A stretch of DNA of 64,000 bases from Hyphomicrobiales bacterium (lineage in GTDB: Bacteria; Pseudomonadota; Alphaproteobacteria; Rhizobiales; Methylopilaceae): the NCBI GenBank assembly GCA_022842205.1, contig JALHQA010000010.1:20965-84964 (forward strand), written 5' to 3'. The notes beneath the pieces are model-generated. The model saw only the letters and a program-made list of their open reading frames with translations, did not search any database and had not been told where the DNA came from. The translations under genes were made by a program, and so were the position numbers. Positions 16,858 through 27,525 of this stretch are shown here, one piece after another (the first letter of the stretch is position 1; each line of letters starts with the position of its first letter).

Positions 16858-18213
16858 ATGACCTTTGACGAACTCGGGCTGAGCCCAAAAGTCCTCGCCG
16901 CGGTGGAGGCCACGGGCTACACCACGCCCACCCCGATTCAGGCCCAGGCGATCCCGCATGTGCTCGCCAAGCGAGACGTCTTGGGCATCGCCCAGACGGG
17001 CACTGGCAAGACCGCCAGCTTCACTTTGCCGATGCTCACGCGCCTGGAAACCGGCCGTCCGCGGGCGCGCATGCCACGTACGCTCATTCTCGAGCCGACG
17101 CGCGAACTTGCGGCGCAGGTCGAGGAAAGCTTCAATCGCTACGGCGTCAATCACAAGCTTTCGGTCGCTCTGTTGATCGGTGGTCTCTCGTTTGGCGATC
17201 AGGACGCCAAGCTGACCCGCGGCGTCGACGTCCTGATCGCAACGCCGGGTCGTCTTCTCGACCATTTCGAGCGTGGTCGGCTGCTGATGACCGGCATTGA
17301 AATACTCGTCATAGACGAAGCCGATCGGATGCTCGACATGGGCTTCATTCCCGACATTGAGCGAATCTGTAAACTGATACCGCCGGCGCGCCAGACGCTG
17401 TTCTTCTCCGCGACGATGCCGCCGGAAATCCAGCGACTGGTCTCCCAGTTCCTGAAAGATCCGGTGAAGATCGAGGTTGCCAAGCCGTCGTCCACCTCTG
17501 CAACAATCGCCCAAAACCTCATCGCATGCAGTTCGGACCAAACCGAAAAGCGCGATGTTCTTCGCCGCGCGATCCGAACTGAAGAAAACTTCAAGAATGC
17601 CATCGTGTTCTGCAACAGGAAACGCGACATTGGCACCCTGCACCGATCGCTGCAGAAACATGGCTTCAAGGCCGTGGCTCTCCATGGTGACATGGACCAG
17701 CGCGCCCGCATGCAGGCTCTTGATCAGTTCAAGACCGGCGAGGCCGAACTTCTCGTGGCTTCCGACGTCGCGGCGCGCGGCCTCGATATTCCAGCCGTCA
17801 GCCATGTCTTCAACTACGACGTCCCGATACACGCCGAAGACTACGTGCATCGAATTGGCCGCACGGGCCGCGCCGGACTCTCCGGCACATCCATCACACT
17901 CGTCGCACCGTCAGATAAGCGCTATCTCTCCGCAATCGAAAAACTGATTGGCCAGGATATTTCTTGGAAAGGCGCGCCGACCGCTGCAAGCGCGGCCCCC
18001 TCCCGCACGGATGACGAACCAAGGCAAAAAGAGCGCAACAAAAAGCGCGTTGCACGTCCCGCGCCAGTAAAAGCAAAAGAAGAAAAGTCCGTTGCCAAGG
18101 ACCGCCCACGATCGCATCGTCCTCGGAATGAGGATGACGCACCAACGCCCGTTGGAATGGGCGACCATATCCCCCAGTTTCTGCTGAAGCCGGTTCGGTT
18201 CAAAAACGCCTAA
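16858..18213 (+). CDS. DEAD-box ATP-dependent RNA helicase (RhlE-like)
   Basis: The 451-residue helicase begins MTFDELGLSPKVLAAVEATG (Q-motif region, TPIQ at about 25-28). It has motif I AQTGTGKT near 45-52, PTRELAAQ, motif II VIDEADRMLDMGF near 152, SAT, then the RecA2 motifs VFCNRKRD, VASDVAARGLDIP and HRIGRTGRAG. The last 75 residues are a basic, disordered tail (RQKERNKKRVARPAPVKAK) typical of RhlE/CsdA-type helicases, used to bind RNA. Likely roles are ribosome assembly or RNA turnover in the cytoplasm. Confidence 0.95.
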   Translation: MTFDELGLSPKVLAAVEATGYTTPTPIQAQAIPHVLAKRDVLGIAQTGTGKTASFTLPMLTRLETGRPRARMPRTLILEPTRELAAQVEESFNRYGVNHKLSVALLIGGLSFGDQDAKLTRGVDVLIATPGRLLDHFERGRLLMTGIEILVIDEADRMLDMGFIPDIERICKLIPPARQTLFFSATMPPEIQRLVSQFLKDPVKIEVAKPSSTSATIAQNLIACSSDQTEKRDVLRRAIRTEENFKNAIVFCNRKRDIGTLHRSLQKHGFKAVALHGDMDQRARMQALDQFKTGEAELLVASDVAARGLDIPAVSHVFNYDVPIHAEDYVHRIGRTGRAGLSGTSITLVAPSDKRYLSAIEKLIGQDISWKGAPTAASAAPSRTDDEPRQKERNKKRVARPAPVKAKEEKSVAKDRPRSHRPRNEDDAPTPVGMGDHIPQFLLKPVRFKNA

Positions 18214-18257
18214 ACTCCTTTGCGTAAGTGGGTTTCTGCATCGCGATCCAATTCGAT

Positions 18258-18279
18258 TTAACCGGCGGTTAAACGTTAA
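18258..18279 (+). promoter_or_regulatory. CtrA-type box upstream of the diguanylate cyclase
   Basis: TTAA (18258-18261), seven bases CCGGCGG, TTAA (18269-18272), followed by a third TTAA at 18276-18279. TTAA-N7-TTAA is the established CtrA recognition pattern in alphaproteobacteria. It lies about 70-85 bp before the cyclase start, in a short intergenic gap. Confidence 0.55.
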
Positions 18280-18344
18280 GGCGCACCCTGTGCCTGTTGT
18301 GCTGGCAAAAGCCAGAATGGCTCAGCGCGACCGGGGGAATGACG

Positions 18345-19400
18345 ATGCCAGAAAGCAGCGGAGATGACTTCGAACGGACAATCGTTTTTGGCGAGTCCGC
18401 TATTGAGCGCATCCGTGCTTACCGGCACCCCGCCTATCCGCGCATCTACGAGGTCTGGTACACTTACGCGACCTGTTACAATCCGCTTCTGAATCAAGCC
18501 ATCAATGATGTTTTGAAAAAGCGGGGCACGCTGTCTGAACAGGACCTCGACGCACTTTACGACATGCACTTGTCCGCCGCGCGTTTCCCCACGCGATATG
18601 ATGAGGTTGGGACAAAAATTCGCGAAGAAGTCGATCTGATGGTTGAGCAGCTCGATAAGGCGCGCAATTCATCCGATGCGTACAATTCGGCACTCGACGG
18701 TATCAGCCAAAGCGTGGACGGCGCCGACCACGAAAAAGTCAAAACAATCATCGGAAACCTTCTGCGCGCTACGATCGAGATGCGATCCGCTAACGGTGAG
18801 CTTGAGAGCCAGCTTGTTCAATCCAAGCAGGAAATGCTCAAGCTGCACGACAAGCTCGAAGCAATTCGTGCCGAGTCGCTGACCGACCCGCTTACTCTGC
18901 TATCCAATCGCAAGTTCTTCGAAATGGCGCTTGAAAAAGCGCTAAGCGAGGGCAAGCCCTTCTCATTGCTTGTCACGGACATCGACCACTTTAAGCTTTT
19001 CAATGACAAATACGGCCACCTGACCGGCGATCAGGTTCTGCGGCTCGTCGCGACAGCGGTTAAGCAGAATGTCAAAGGTCAGGACATTGCGGCCCGCTAT
19101 GGCGGCGAGGAGTTTGCAATCATCTTGCCGGGTACAACGCTGCGCCCGGCTGTTACCGTCGCGGATCATATCCGCCGCGCCGTCATGGGCAAAGAATTGG
19201 TGAAACGTTCAACGGGCGAGAATTTGGGCCGCGTAACAATCTCGATCGGTGTCGCAACGTTCCATTCGAACGACAATGCAGCCACAATCATCGAGCGTGC
19301 TGACATGTGTCTGTACGCGGCCAAGCGTGCTGGTCGCAACCGCGTGGTCTGCGAGACCGACCCCGAAGTTCACAACGCGACTACCAATCGGGTTGCCTGA
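18345..19400 (+). CDS. Diguanylate cyclase (GGDEF domain)
   Basis: The 351-residue protein makes cyclic-di-GMP from two GTP. Start ATG 18345 is chosen because GGGGGA lies six bases before it. Residues 1 to about 150 form a helical domain I do not recognise (AYRHPAYPRIYEVWYTYATC), followed by a coiled coil leading into the catalytic domain (LTDPLTLLSNRKFFE). The active site is ARYGGEEF near residue 254 and is complete. The position of the inhibitory RxxD I-site reads KGQD, so classical product inhibition is probably absent. No membrane segment is present, so it is likely cytoplasmic. Confidence 0.93.
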   Translation: MPESSGDDFERTIVFGESAIERIRAYRHPAYPRIYEVWYTYATCYNPLLNQAINDVLKKRGTLSEQDLDALYDMHLSAARFPTRYDEVGTKIREEVDLMVEQLDKARNSSDAYNSALDGISQSVDGADHEKVKTIIGNLLRATIEMRSANGELESQLVQSKQEMLKLHDKLEAIRAESLTDPLTLLSNRKFFEMALEKALSEGKPFSLLVTDIDHFKLFNDKYGHLTGDQVLRLVATAVKQNVKGQDIAARYGGEEFAIILPGTTLRPAVTVADHIRRAVMGKELVKRSTGENLGRVTISIGVATFHSNDNAATIIERADMCLYAAKRAGRNRVVCETDPEVHNATTNRVA

Positions 19401-19409
19401 TCACGATTG

Positions 19410-19781
19410 TTATTCGGCGGCCCGAAGACCGTCGGGCTTCGCGGGCACAATTTCGATGCTCTCTCCGCAGCCGCAGGCCGACACCTGGTTCGGGTTGTTG
19501 AAAACGAAACGGGAAGACATCTTCTCGGTCACATAGTCCATTTCAGTGCCGAGCAAGAAAAGAAGTGCTTGCGGCTCGACCATTACGGTCACGCCTTTGT
19601 CCTGGATTATCTCGTCACCCTTCTCGGGCCCGGCAGCATAGTCCATTGTGTACTCCATGCCCGCGCAGCCGCCCTTTTTAACTCCGACCCTCAGGCCGGC
19701 GATCGGGGTTTCAGACCGCTCGATGATATCCCTTACCCGGGCTGCGGCACGGTCGGTAAGCTTCATGACTGGAATTGGCAT
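19410..19781 (-). CDS. HesB/IscA family A-type iron-sulfur carrier
   Basis: The 123-residue protein starts at ATG 19779-19781 (MPIPVMKLTDRAA) with AGGAG upstream. The three cluster-binding cysteines are Cys39 (KKGGCAGMEY), Cys103 and Cys105 (SACGCGES). The family carries Fe-S or iron to apo-proteins; SufA/IscA type is more likely than ErpA, since an ErpA-like paralogue is at 33527. No suf or isc genes adjoin it, so the pathway assignment rests on the protein alone. Confidence 0.9.
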   Translation of the reverse strand: MPIPVMKLTDRAAARVRDIIERSETPIAGLRVGVKKGGCAGMEYTMDYAAGPEKGDEIIQDKGVTVMVEPQALLFLLGTEMDYVTEKMSSRFVFNNPNQVSACGCGESIEIVPAKPDGLRAAE

Positions 19782-19933
19782 TGGCGCTCCTGCCGGTTCA
19801 AGGCCGGCACGAAAATTCACTACCACTCGCATAATAGCGTGATTTCAACACGTTACATATGGTGTGACAGTATGCAGTTGCAAACCCGCCGCCCATGAGG
19901 CGACGGGCTGAGCAATATCAATCGCTTAGATTA

Positions 19934-20326
19934 TCAATCCTTGAGATCCGCAGGCACCTTGCCGCCATTGGCGGCGAGTTTGGCGATGACCTGTTTGTGG
20001 AGCCAGATATTCATCTTGGCAGAATCATCCTTGTCGCCGGTGTAGCCAAGCTCGTCCGCGAGCTCCTGGCGGGCCTTTAAGCTGGAATCCAGCTTCAAGG
20101 CCTTCATTAGATCCACGATCGATGTTTTCCAGTTAAGCTTCTGGCCGCTCTCGTTCACCGCCGCATCAAGAACGGCCGACACATCGACAGTCTGCGGAGG
20201 CGGCGCCGTTGCGACATCGCCAGAAGCCGGGGCTGCAGCGCCACCGGCTGGGGCCGTTCCTGCCGGCGCTGCCTGGGCTTCGCTGGTGCCGAAAATCTTG
20301 CTGAAAATCTTTCCGAGAATGCTCAT
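19934..20326 (-). CDS. DUF3597 domain protein
   Basis: The 130-residue protein begins MSILGKIFSKIFG, followed by an Ala/Pro/Gly-rich linker and the DUF3597 core (VDVSAVLDAAVNESGQKLNW, IVDLMKALKLDSS, RQELADELGYTGD). It ends with an amphipathic helix and KVPADLKD. The function is not established for the family. The fold is a small helical bundle, and the N-terminal amphipathic helix could associate with membranes (inference). Confidence 0.85.
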   Translation of the reverse strand: MSILGKIFSKIFGTSEAQAAPAGTAPAGGAAAPASGDVATAPPPQTVDVSAVLDAAVNESGQKLNWKTSIVDLMKALKLDSSLKARQELADELGYTGDKDDSAKMNIWLHKQVIAKLAANGGKVPADLKD

Positions 20327-20421
20327 CGCCGTGTCTCCGTGAGTGGCCGTCGCTTTTCAGTCATCAGCCGCACCCCGCCCGAACGGAAGGTTACATCAAG
20401 GTTTGTGACGAGACCATCGCA

Positions 20422-21090
20422 CTAAAGCGAAATGGCGCGCCCCGCTATGAGGGGAACGAACCTCACGGCGATGAGCGGCTTCTCGGTGATCTTGCCCTTC
20501 GCGCTCTTCTCGATGCGGACAAGTTTTTGTTCTCCGCCCTGTGCACCGATCGGGATGATCATGATGCCGTCCGGAGCAAGTTGCTCAATCAACAGTTTGG
20601 GAACCTGGTCCGCCGCCGCCGTTACGATAATGCGCTCAAAAGGAGCCTGCGCAGGCCAGCCCAAAGACCCATCGCCCGGCATGGACGTGATGTTTGCCAG
20701 GCGCAGCGCATTGAACCGCAACTCGGCCGCACCAATCAATGTACGGAAGCGGTCGATGGTGTACACACGCTTGGCGATCCGCGCGAGAACGGCGGTCTGG
20801 TAGCCCGATCCTGTGCCGATTTCGAGCACTTTATGCGTGTTATCAAGCTCAAGCAGCTGGGTCATGTACGCGACGATAAACGGCTGGCTTATCGTCTGAC
20901 CGCACGCAATGGGCAGAGCCCGATCGGCATACGCGTGCTCTTCAAGTCCATCGGACACAAACAGCGTACGCGGCACGGTCTCGAGAGCACGCAGAACGTT
21001 GTTATCGCGGATACCGCGCTGCCGGAGCGACAGCTGAAACGCGGCACGTTCGCGAGCTTCTATTTCATCGCGCGGCCCATGACCGGGCAT
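20422..21090 (-). CDS. pcm: Protein-L-isoaspartate O-methyltransferase
   Basis: The 222-residue SAM-dependent enzyme repairs isoaspartyl residues. Motif I is VLEIGTGSGYQTAVLAR, and the N-terminal substrate region has the expected PRTLFV and ISQPFIVAYMTQLL. Post-I and motif II (ERIIVTAAADQVPKLL) are present. It is encoded directly downstream of surE (5-bp gap), the conserved surE-pcm pairing. A divergent paralogue is at 52066. Confidence 0.96.
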   Translation of the reverse strand: MPGHGPRDEIEARERAAFQLSLRQRGIRDNNVLRALETVPRTLFVSDGLEEHAYADRALPIACGQTISQPFIVAYMTQLLELDNTHKVLEIGTGSGYQTAVLARIAKRVYTIDRFRTLIGAAELRFNALRLANITSMPGDGSLGWPAQAPFERIIVTAAADQVPKLLIEQLAPDGIMIIPIGAQGGEQKLVRIEKSAKGKITEKPLIAVRFVPLIAGRAISL

Positions 21091-21095
21091 GACCG

Positions 21096-21865
21096 CTAGA
21101 CTCCTCCCTCAAGGGCCGCATCATAACGTGCTTTCAGGTCATGATCGGTCATATCAACACGCAACGGCGTGACGGAAATGAACCCTTCGGCGACAGCTTT
21201 CAGATCCGAATCCTGAGATGGATCACCTATGTCATGGCCAATGACCAGCCAGAAGTACGGATTGCCGCGCCCGTCCCTACGCTGCTCGACATCCGCCTGC
21301 CACTGCGAACGCTGCCCTTGGCGCGTCGCGCGCAGTCCAGCGATTTCCTCCGCCGGGAGCGGCGGAAAGTTCACATTCACGAGCCCGCCTGACGGAATGC
21401 CGGCTGTCAACACACGTTCGATAACACGCGGCCCATGTGTTCGCGATGCGGAATAGTCGACATCATCGCGGTGTCCTGGAGGATAGCCCTGCGAGAGTGC
21501 AATAGCGGGAATACCAAGAAGCGCGCCTTCAATGGCTCCCGCGACCGTACCGGAATAGGTGATATCTTCCGCCAGATTGTGCCCGCGGTTGATGCCGGAC
21601 AGCAGAAGTTCGGGAGGGCTCCCTGCCATGACATGCCTGGCACCCAGGATCACGCAATCCGTCGGCGTTCCCTTCACTGCGAACCTCTTTTCCCCTGCCT
21701 GGCGCAAGCGCAAGGGATCGTTCAGAGACAAGGAGTGAGCTACCCCGGATTGATCGTATTCCGGCGCGATGACCCAAACATCGTCCGAAATCGACCGCGC
21801 AATGTCCTCCAGCGCATCAAGACCAGGCGAATGGATACCGTCGTCGTTCGTGATGAGAATACGCA

Positions 21866-21866
<1 letters not shown>
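21096..21866 (-). CDS. surE: 5'/3'-nucleotidase SurE
   Basis: The 256-residue metal-dependent phosphatase begins MRILITNDDGIHSPG, with the DD metal ligands at 8-9. It contains SLSLNDPLR, the ligand asparagine region LLSGINRGHNLAEDITYSGT and the expected C-terminus. It dephosphorylates nucleoside monophosphates. Its ATG shares one base with the stop of serS (TGATG), so serS-surE are translationally coupled. Confidence 0.97.
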
Positions 21867-23293
<1,427 letters not shown>

Positions 23294-23341
23294 TTATCTC
23301 TGCCGCTAATTTATTGATCGCATGAAAGAAACGAGATCGGA

Positions 23342-24127
23342 TCAGGCCGCTTCGGCGCTTTCCTTGGCGCGCTTTCTTTCGACCACCCGGACCAGATAGA
23401 TGGAAAGCTCGTAGAGCAGCAAAGTAGGCACCGCAAGGGCGAACTGGCTGATGATATCCGGCGGCGTGAGCACTGCGGCGATCGCAAATACGACCACGAT
23501 GGCGTATTTCCGTTTTTCCACGAGCCAGCGGGCATCGATGAATCCGGCACGCGCGAGCAGGGTCAGAATGACCGGCGTCTGGAAGCAGATGCCGAAGGCC
23601 AGGATCAGGGCCATGATAAGCGACAGATATTCGCTCGTCCGCGCGACGAGGTGGATGCCCGCCTGCCCGGGGGCACCAGCCTGCTCCATCGACAAGAAGA
23701 ACCTCATCGCCAGCGGCATGGCACCAAAATAAACAAACGCGGCACCCAAAAAGAATAAAATGGGGGTGGCGATAAGATATGGAAAGAAAGCCGCGCGCTC
23801 GTTCTTATAAAGACCGGGCGCGACAAACTTGTAAATCTGAATTGCAATTATCGGAAACGCGATAAAAAACGCCCCAAATAGAGCAAGCTTGATCTGAGTG
23901 ATCAGATATTCTTGCGGCGCAGTATAAATAAGTTGGAGTTCTTTTTGCGGACCCGCTGCGAACTCATAAGGCCATAGCAAGATATTGAAAATCTGGTTGG
24001 CGAAAGCAAAGCAGACAACGAAAGCGGCGGCAATTGCCAGCAATGCCTTGATAAGACGCGACCTGAGCTCGATCAGGTGCTCCATCAACGGCGCTCTGGA
24101 GGATTCGACCTCGTCCTCGACGCTCAC
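23342..24127 (-). CDS. tatC: Sec-independent protein translocase TatC
   Basis: The 261-residue polytopic protein has six hydrophobic segments. The conserved cytoplasmic N-terminus is PLMEHLIELRSRLIKAL, with the Glu/Arg signature that binds the twin-arginine signal. Downstream are FPIIAIQIYKFVAPGLYKNE and IVVVFAIAAVLTPPDIISQ. It receives folded, cofactor-bearing proteins for export. Its start overlaps the tatB stop by four bases. Confidence 0.97.
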   Translation of the reverse strand: MSVEDEVESSRAPLMEHLIELRSRLIKALLAIAAAFVVCFAFANQIFNILLWPYEFAAGPQKELQLIYTAPQEYLITQIKLALFGAFFIAFPIIAIQIYKFVAPGLYKNERAAFFPYLIATPILFFLGAAFVYFGAMPLAMRFFLSMEQAGAPGQAGIHLVARTSEYLSLIMALILAFGICFQTPVILTLLARAGFIDARWLVEKRKYAIVVVFAIAAVLTPPDIISQFALAVPTLLLYELSIYLVRVVERKRAKESAEAA

Positions 24128-24522
24128 GACTTGGGCTCCGCTTTCTTTCTCGGCGCCCGCTTCGGTTTGGGCTTGGGATCAGACACCGGGGATGGCCGCG
24201 ACTTTTCAACCTTCGCCGACTCCGGGGCCGACAGAGCCGCAGGCGCCTCGACGAGCGACTTGACCTCCTGCCCTGCGCTGCGCACCGGGTCGCTCACGGT
24301 GTTGAAGCCGGACTTCAAATCCGTCACTTCGCGCCGAAGCTCGTCAAGCTCGGCTTCCCGCATTGCCTGATTAACCTGGCCCTGGAAGTCCGACGCCATG
24401 CGACGCACGGTGCCCATCCATTTACCAGCCTGGCGCAAAGCGGCCGGTAGGTCCTTCGGGCCGATCACCACAAGGGCAACCGCGCCGACAACCAGCATTT
24501 CGGACCAACCGATATCGAACAT
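24124..24522 (-). CDS. tatB: Sec-independent protein translocase TatB
   Basis: The 132-residue protein has the N-terminal membrane helix of TatB (MFDIGWSEMLVVGAVALVVI) followed by GPKDLPAALRQAGKW. An amphipathic helix and a Pro/Lys-rich tail (PKPKPKRAPRKKAEPKS) follow. It partners TatC in signal-peptide recognition. It is coupled to tatC by an ATGA overlap and lies 34 bp after tatA. Confidence 0.95.
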   Translation of the reverse strand: MFDIGWSEMLVVGAVALVVIGPKDLPAALRQAGKWMGTVRRMASDFQGQVNQAMREAELDELRREVTDLKSGFNTVSDPVRSAGQEVKSLVEAPAALSAPESAKVEKSRPSPVSDPKPKPKRAPRKKAEPKS

Positions 24523-24556
24523 GAACTAAGTCTCAGCGCCGACCGCGCCACTCAAC

Positions 24557-24808
24557 TCAGGTCTTTTCCTTAGCGCGCTTGGCGGGGGCTTTCTTGGCCG
24601 TGGCCTTTTTCGGCTCTGGCTTAGCCTCATGCTCGATGACCTCATATTCCTCGGTGCGCTTCGGAATATAAGCTTCGTCGTCTTCGGCCATGCCTTTCTT
24701 GAAGCTTTTAATGCCCTTCGCGAGATCGCCCATCATCTCGGAAATCTTGCCTCGGCCGAACAGCAGCAGCGCGATAACGATGACGACCAGCCAATGGGTC
24801 AGACTCAT
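24557..24808 (-). CDS. tatA: Sec-independent protein translocase TatA
   Basis: The 83-residue pore subunit reads [20 protein letters not shown] followed by [20 protein letters not shown]. The FGRGKI hinge and amphipathic helix are typical. The basic tail is [14 protein letters not shown] 24806-24808 with AAGGA upstream is preferred; an in-frame extension to 24856 lacks family similarity. It is the first tat gene, 65 bp after an ABC ATPase gene. Confidence 0.95.
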   Translation of the reverse strand: MSLTHWLVVIVIALLLFGRGKISEMMGDLAKGIKSFKKGMAEDDEAYIPKRTEEYEVIEHEAKPEPKKATAKKAPAKRAKEKT

Positions 24809-24872
24809 GACGGCAAATCCTTGAAATATCCGGCCGCGCGGGGGATCCGGCGGCAAATTCTCATTCTAGAAA

Positions 24873-25973
24873 CTAGGTTTCGCTCGCAGGAAACACAAGC
24901 GCCTGCTGGGGATCGAAGGTCACGCCCACTTCAGCAGCTTCCTGCCAAAGCCCAGCAACCGCCCGTGCCCGGAGAGGAACATCGAGACCCTCAACCGCGA
25001 TCTCCAAATGATCGGTGTCACCCAGGAAACGGGAATAAAGCACCCGTCCAGGCCTGCCGGCCGAATCCAGCCGGATGGCCGATGGCCTGAGAGCCACAAC
25101 CGCCGCGCCGTCAGGCACCCCGACCGCGGGCGCGGTACCCAGTGACGTTTCAACGCGACCGCCGCGCACCTGACCTTCGATTTCGTTGACCTCGCTGAAG
25201 AAGCGAGCCGCGAACAGGCTGGTGGGCCGGCGATAAAGCTCTTCCGGCGATCCTTCCTGAAGAAGCGAACCTTCGTGCATCAAAGCTATGCGATCGGCCA
25301 TGCGCATAGCTTCTTCCGGATCGTGGGTAACCAGGAGGGACGTCGCCTGCGTCTCCCGCAAAACCGCCAGCGTCTCTTCACGCACACTGTCTCGCAGCCG
25401 GCGATCGAGACCGGAAAACGGCTCGTCCATCAGCAGGACACCCGGACGCGGCGCCACGGCCCGGGCCAACGCCACACGCTGCTGTTCACCTCCGGACAAT
25501 TCATGCGGGTAATCGTCCGCATGCTGAATGAGCCCGACGCGATCCAGCGCCTTGAGCGCGACTTTCCGCGCATCCGCGCGCAGCAGGGTTCTCAAACCGA
25601 ACACGACATTGTCATGTACGGACATATGCGGGAACAGCGCATAATCCTGAAAAACGAAACCGATGCCGCGCATCTCGGGCGGCTGGAAGACGTTGTCGCT
25701 TGCGACGGCGCGGTTGTCGAGCAGCACCCGCCCCGCAGTCTGCCGTTCGATTCCGGCGGCAATCCGCAACAGAGTGGTTTTTCCGCACCCTGAACGCCCA
25801 AGAAGCGCGACGATCTCGCCCGGCGCAATGTCCAGACAAAAATCGGAGACGGCCGTCAGCGCGCCGTAGCGATGAGTAATCTTATCGAATGTCAGGCGTG
25901 CCGGAATGGCAGCCCCCGCCGTGCCGCGCTGTCCCCATCTGGGCCAAGCTGCCCTTGCAGGACTCGCCGTCAT
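24873..25973 (-). CDS. ABC transporter ATP-binding protein (Fe3+/FbpC-like), orphan
   Basis: The 366-residue ATPase has Walker A GRSGCGKTTLL (residues 59-69), Q-loop GFVFQDYALFPHMSV, signature LSGGEQQRVALARAV, Walker B LLMDEPFSGLD and H-loop VTHDPEEAM. A C-terminal TOBE-like region of about 120 residues follows. This architecture belongs to importers for ferric iron, polyamines, sulfate or sugars; the substrate cannot be told. No permease or binding protein is nearby. Its start overlaps the scpB stop by four bases (25970-25973), and it interrupts the usual scpB-tatA adjacency. The first 25 residues are Ala/Arg-rich and may not belong if a later start is used. Confidence 0.9.
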   Translation of the reverse strand: MTASPARAAWPRWGQRGTAGAAIPARLTFDKITHRYGALTAVSDFCLDIAPGEIVALLGRSGCGKTTLLRIAAGIERQTAGRVLLDNRAVASDNVFQPPEMRGIGFVFQDYALFPHMSVHDNVVFGLRTLLRADARKVALKALDRVGLIQHADDYPHELSGGEQQRVALARAVAPRPGVLLMDEPFSGLDRRLRDSVREETLAVLRETQATSLLVTHDPEEAMRMADRIALMHEGSLLQEGSPEELYRRPTSLFAARFFSEVNEIEGQVRGGRVETSLGTAPAVGVPDGAAVVALRPSAIRLDSAGRPGRVLYSRFLGDTDHLEIAVEGLDVPLRARAVAGLWQEAAEVGVTFDPQQALVFPASET

Positions 25974-26713
25974 TCTTTCGGCTCCCCGGCCTCCGGCCCC
26001 GCCGGCGCTTTCTCTCCCGCGTCCTCTTCCACTTCGTTGTCAAGCGGCGTCAGAAAGTCGAGCGGATCATCGCCGAGTTCTTCCTCATCCTCGCGCAGCG
26101 CGGGATCATCCGAAGGCATGGGCACATCAAGACCATCCGGCAGACGAGCATCAAGAAGACCGGCGGACTTCAGCTCATCCACGCCGGGCAGATCGCTGAT
26201 AGTTTCGAGGCCAAAATGTTCGAGGAAGCCCTGTGTCGTGCCGAACGTAACGGGCCGGCCTGGCGTACGCCTGCGGCCACGCAAACGAACCCAACCGGTT
26301 TCGAGCAAAACCTCAAGCGTACCTTTCGCGACGGAAACGCCACGAATACCTTCGATTTCGGCGCGCGTGACGGGCTGATGATAAGCGACGATTGCCAGAG
26401 TTTCGAGCGCGGCGCGCGAAAGCTTTTTCTGCTCCTGCCGCTCCCGGCTCAGGATGGGGGCGAGATCGGAAGACGTCCGGAACCACCACCGGCCACTAGT
26501 ATTTACAAGATTGACGCCGCGCACGGAATAATGCGCGGTGAGCGCGGCAATAACGGCAGGAATATCCGCCCCTTCGGGCAAACGCTGCGCAAGCGTTGCT
26601 TCATCAAGCGGCTCTTCCGCGGCAAACAGCAGCGCTTCGGCCATCCGCACATGTTCGAAGTTTACGGCGTCGTTCGCCGTGACGTCGCGAAGGAAAGTCT
26701 GCCCGTCGATCAT
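25970..26713 (-). CDS. scpB: Segregation and condensation protein B
   Basis: The 247-residue kleisin-interacting protein has two winged-helix domains: AEALLFAAEEPLDEATLAQR and LETLAIVAYHQPVTRAEIEGIRG, then GRRRTPGRPVTFGTTQGFL. It works with ScpA and SMC in chromosome condensation. The first 20 residues differ from the family and the C-terminal 60 are acidic and disordered. Its ATG overlaps the scpA stop by four bases. Confidence 0.95.
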   Translation of the reverse strand: MIDGQTFLRDVTANDAVNFEHVRMAEALLFAAEEPLDEATLAQRLPEGADIPAVIAALTAHYSVRGVNLVNTSGRWWFRTSSDLAPILSRERQEQKKLSRAALETLAIVAYHQPVTRAEIEGIRGVSVAKGTLEVLLETGWVRLRGRRRTPGRPVTFGTTQGFLEHFGLETISDLPGVDELKSAGLLDARLPDGLDVPMPSDDPALREDEEELGDDPLDFLTPLDNEVEEDAGEKAPAGPEAGEPKE

Positions 26714-27492
26714 TCGTCGCCTCCGGTTGCACGCACATACAAAGGCGCGAACGCTTTTTCCTGCCGCATTTCGATATGCCCTTCCCTGACCATTTCCAGC
26801 GTGGCCGAAAAGCTCGATGCGGTGACTGTTTTTCGCTCGCCTTCCGGCGCGAGATACTCGATCAGCAAGGAGTCGAGCGCCGTCCAGTCCTTGACCGCAC
26901 CGACCAGGCGCTCGAGCGCCGCACGGGCCTCAGCCAGCGGCCATGCCGGCGTGCGGCGGATGGTGACGTGCGACAGCGTCTTGTGCTGGCGATGGTGTGC
27001 ATACGCGACAAGCAACTCATAAAGCGTCGCGTCCCACAGACTTTTGCGCGTAATTCGCACGCCCTCCGGGGCGCCTCGCCGGAAGAAGTCCTTGCCGAGA
27101 CGTTCGCGGTTCGAAAGCTCTTCGGCAACACGGCGCATTGCTTCGAGACGGCGCAGACGATGCGCAAGCAGCGCAGCCATGTCCTCGCCCGACATTTCTT
27201 CCGGGCCCTCCGGACGCGGCAGGAGGAGACGCGACTTCAGATAGGCCAGCCATGCCGCCATGACGAGGTAATCGGCGGCCAGTTCGAGCTTGAGCTTCCG
27301 CGCCTCCTCGATGAAAGCAAGATACTGTTCGGCCAGGCGCGCGACTGAAATCTTGGTGAGATCGACCTTGTCGCGCCGCGCCAGATCCAACAACAGGTCC
27401 AGCGGGCCCTCGAACACGTCCAGAGCAACGACAAACGCCCCTTCCGGCGTGTCGGGCGCTTCATCGGCAGGAGATGACGTCGCATCGGTCAC
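26710..27492 (-). CDS. scpA: Segregation and condensation protein A
   Basis: The 260-residue kleisin subunit of the SMC-ScpAB complex has the N-terminal signature VFEGPLDLLLDLARRDKVDL, then ITKISVARLAEQYLAFIEEA-type helices. It also has AADYLVMAAWLAYLKSRLLL and a C-terminal winged helix (LEMVREGHIEMRQEKAFAPL). It is translationally coupled to scpB and lies 34 bp after nagZ. Confidence 0.95.
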   Translation of the reverse strand: MTDATSSPADEAPDTPEGAFVVALDVFEGPLDLLLDLARRDKVDLTKISVARLAEQYLAFIEEARKLKLELAADYLVMAAWLAYLKSRLLLPRPEGPEEMSGEDMAALLAHRLRRLEAMRRVAEELSNRERLGKDFFRRGAPEGVRITRKSLWDATLYELLVAYAHHRQHKTLSHVTIRRTPAWPLAEARAALERLVGAVKDWTALDSLLIEYLAPEGERKTVTASSFSATLEMVREGHIEMRQEKAFAPLYVRATGGDE

Positions 27493-27525
27493 TGGACTGT
27501 TATCCTGAAAAGACAGCGCATCCGG

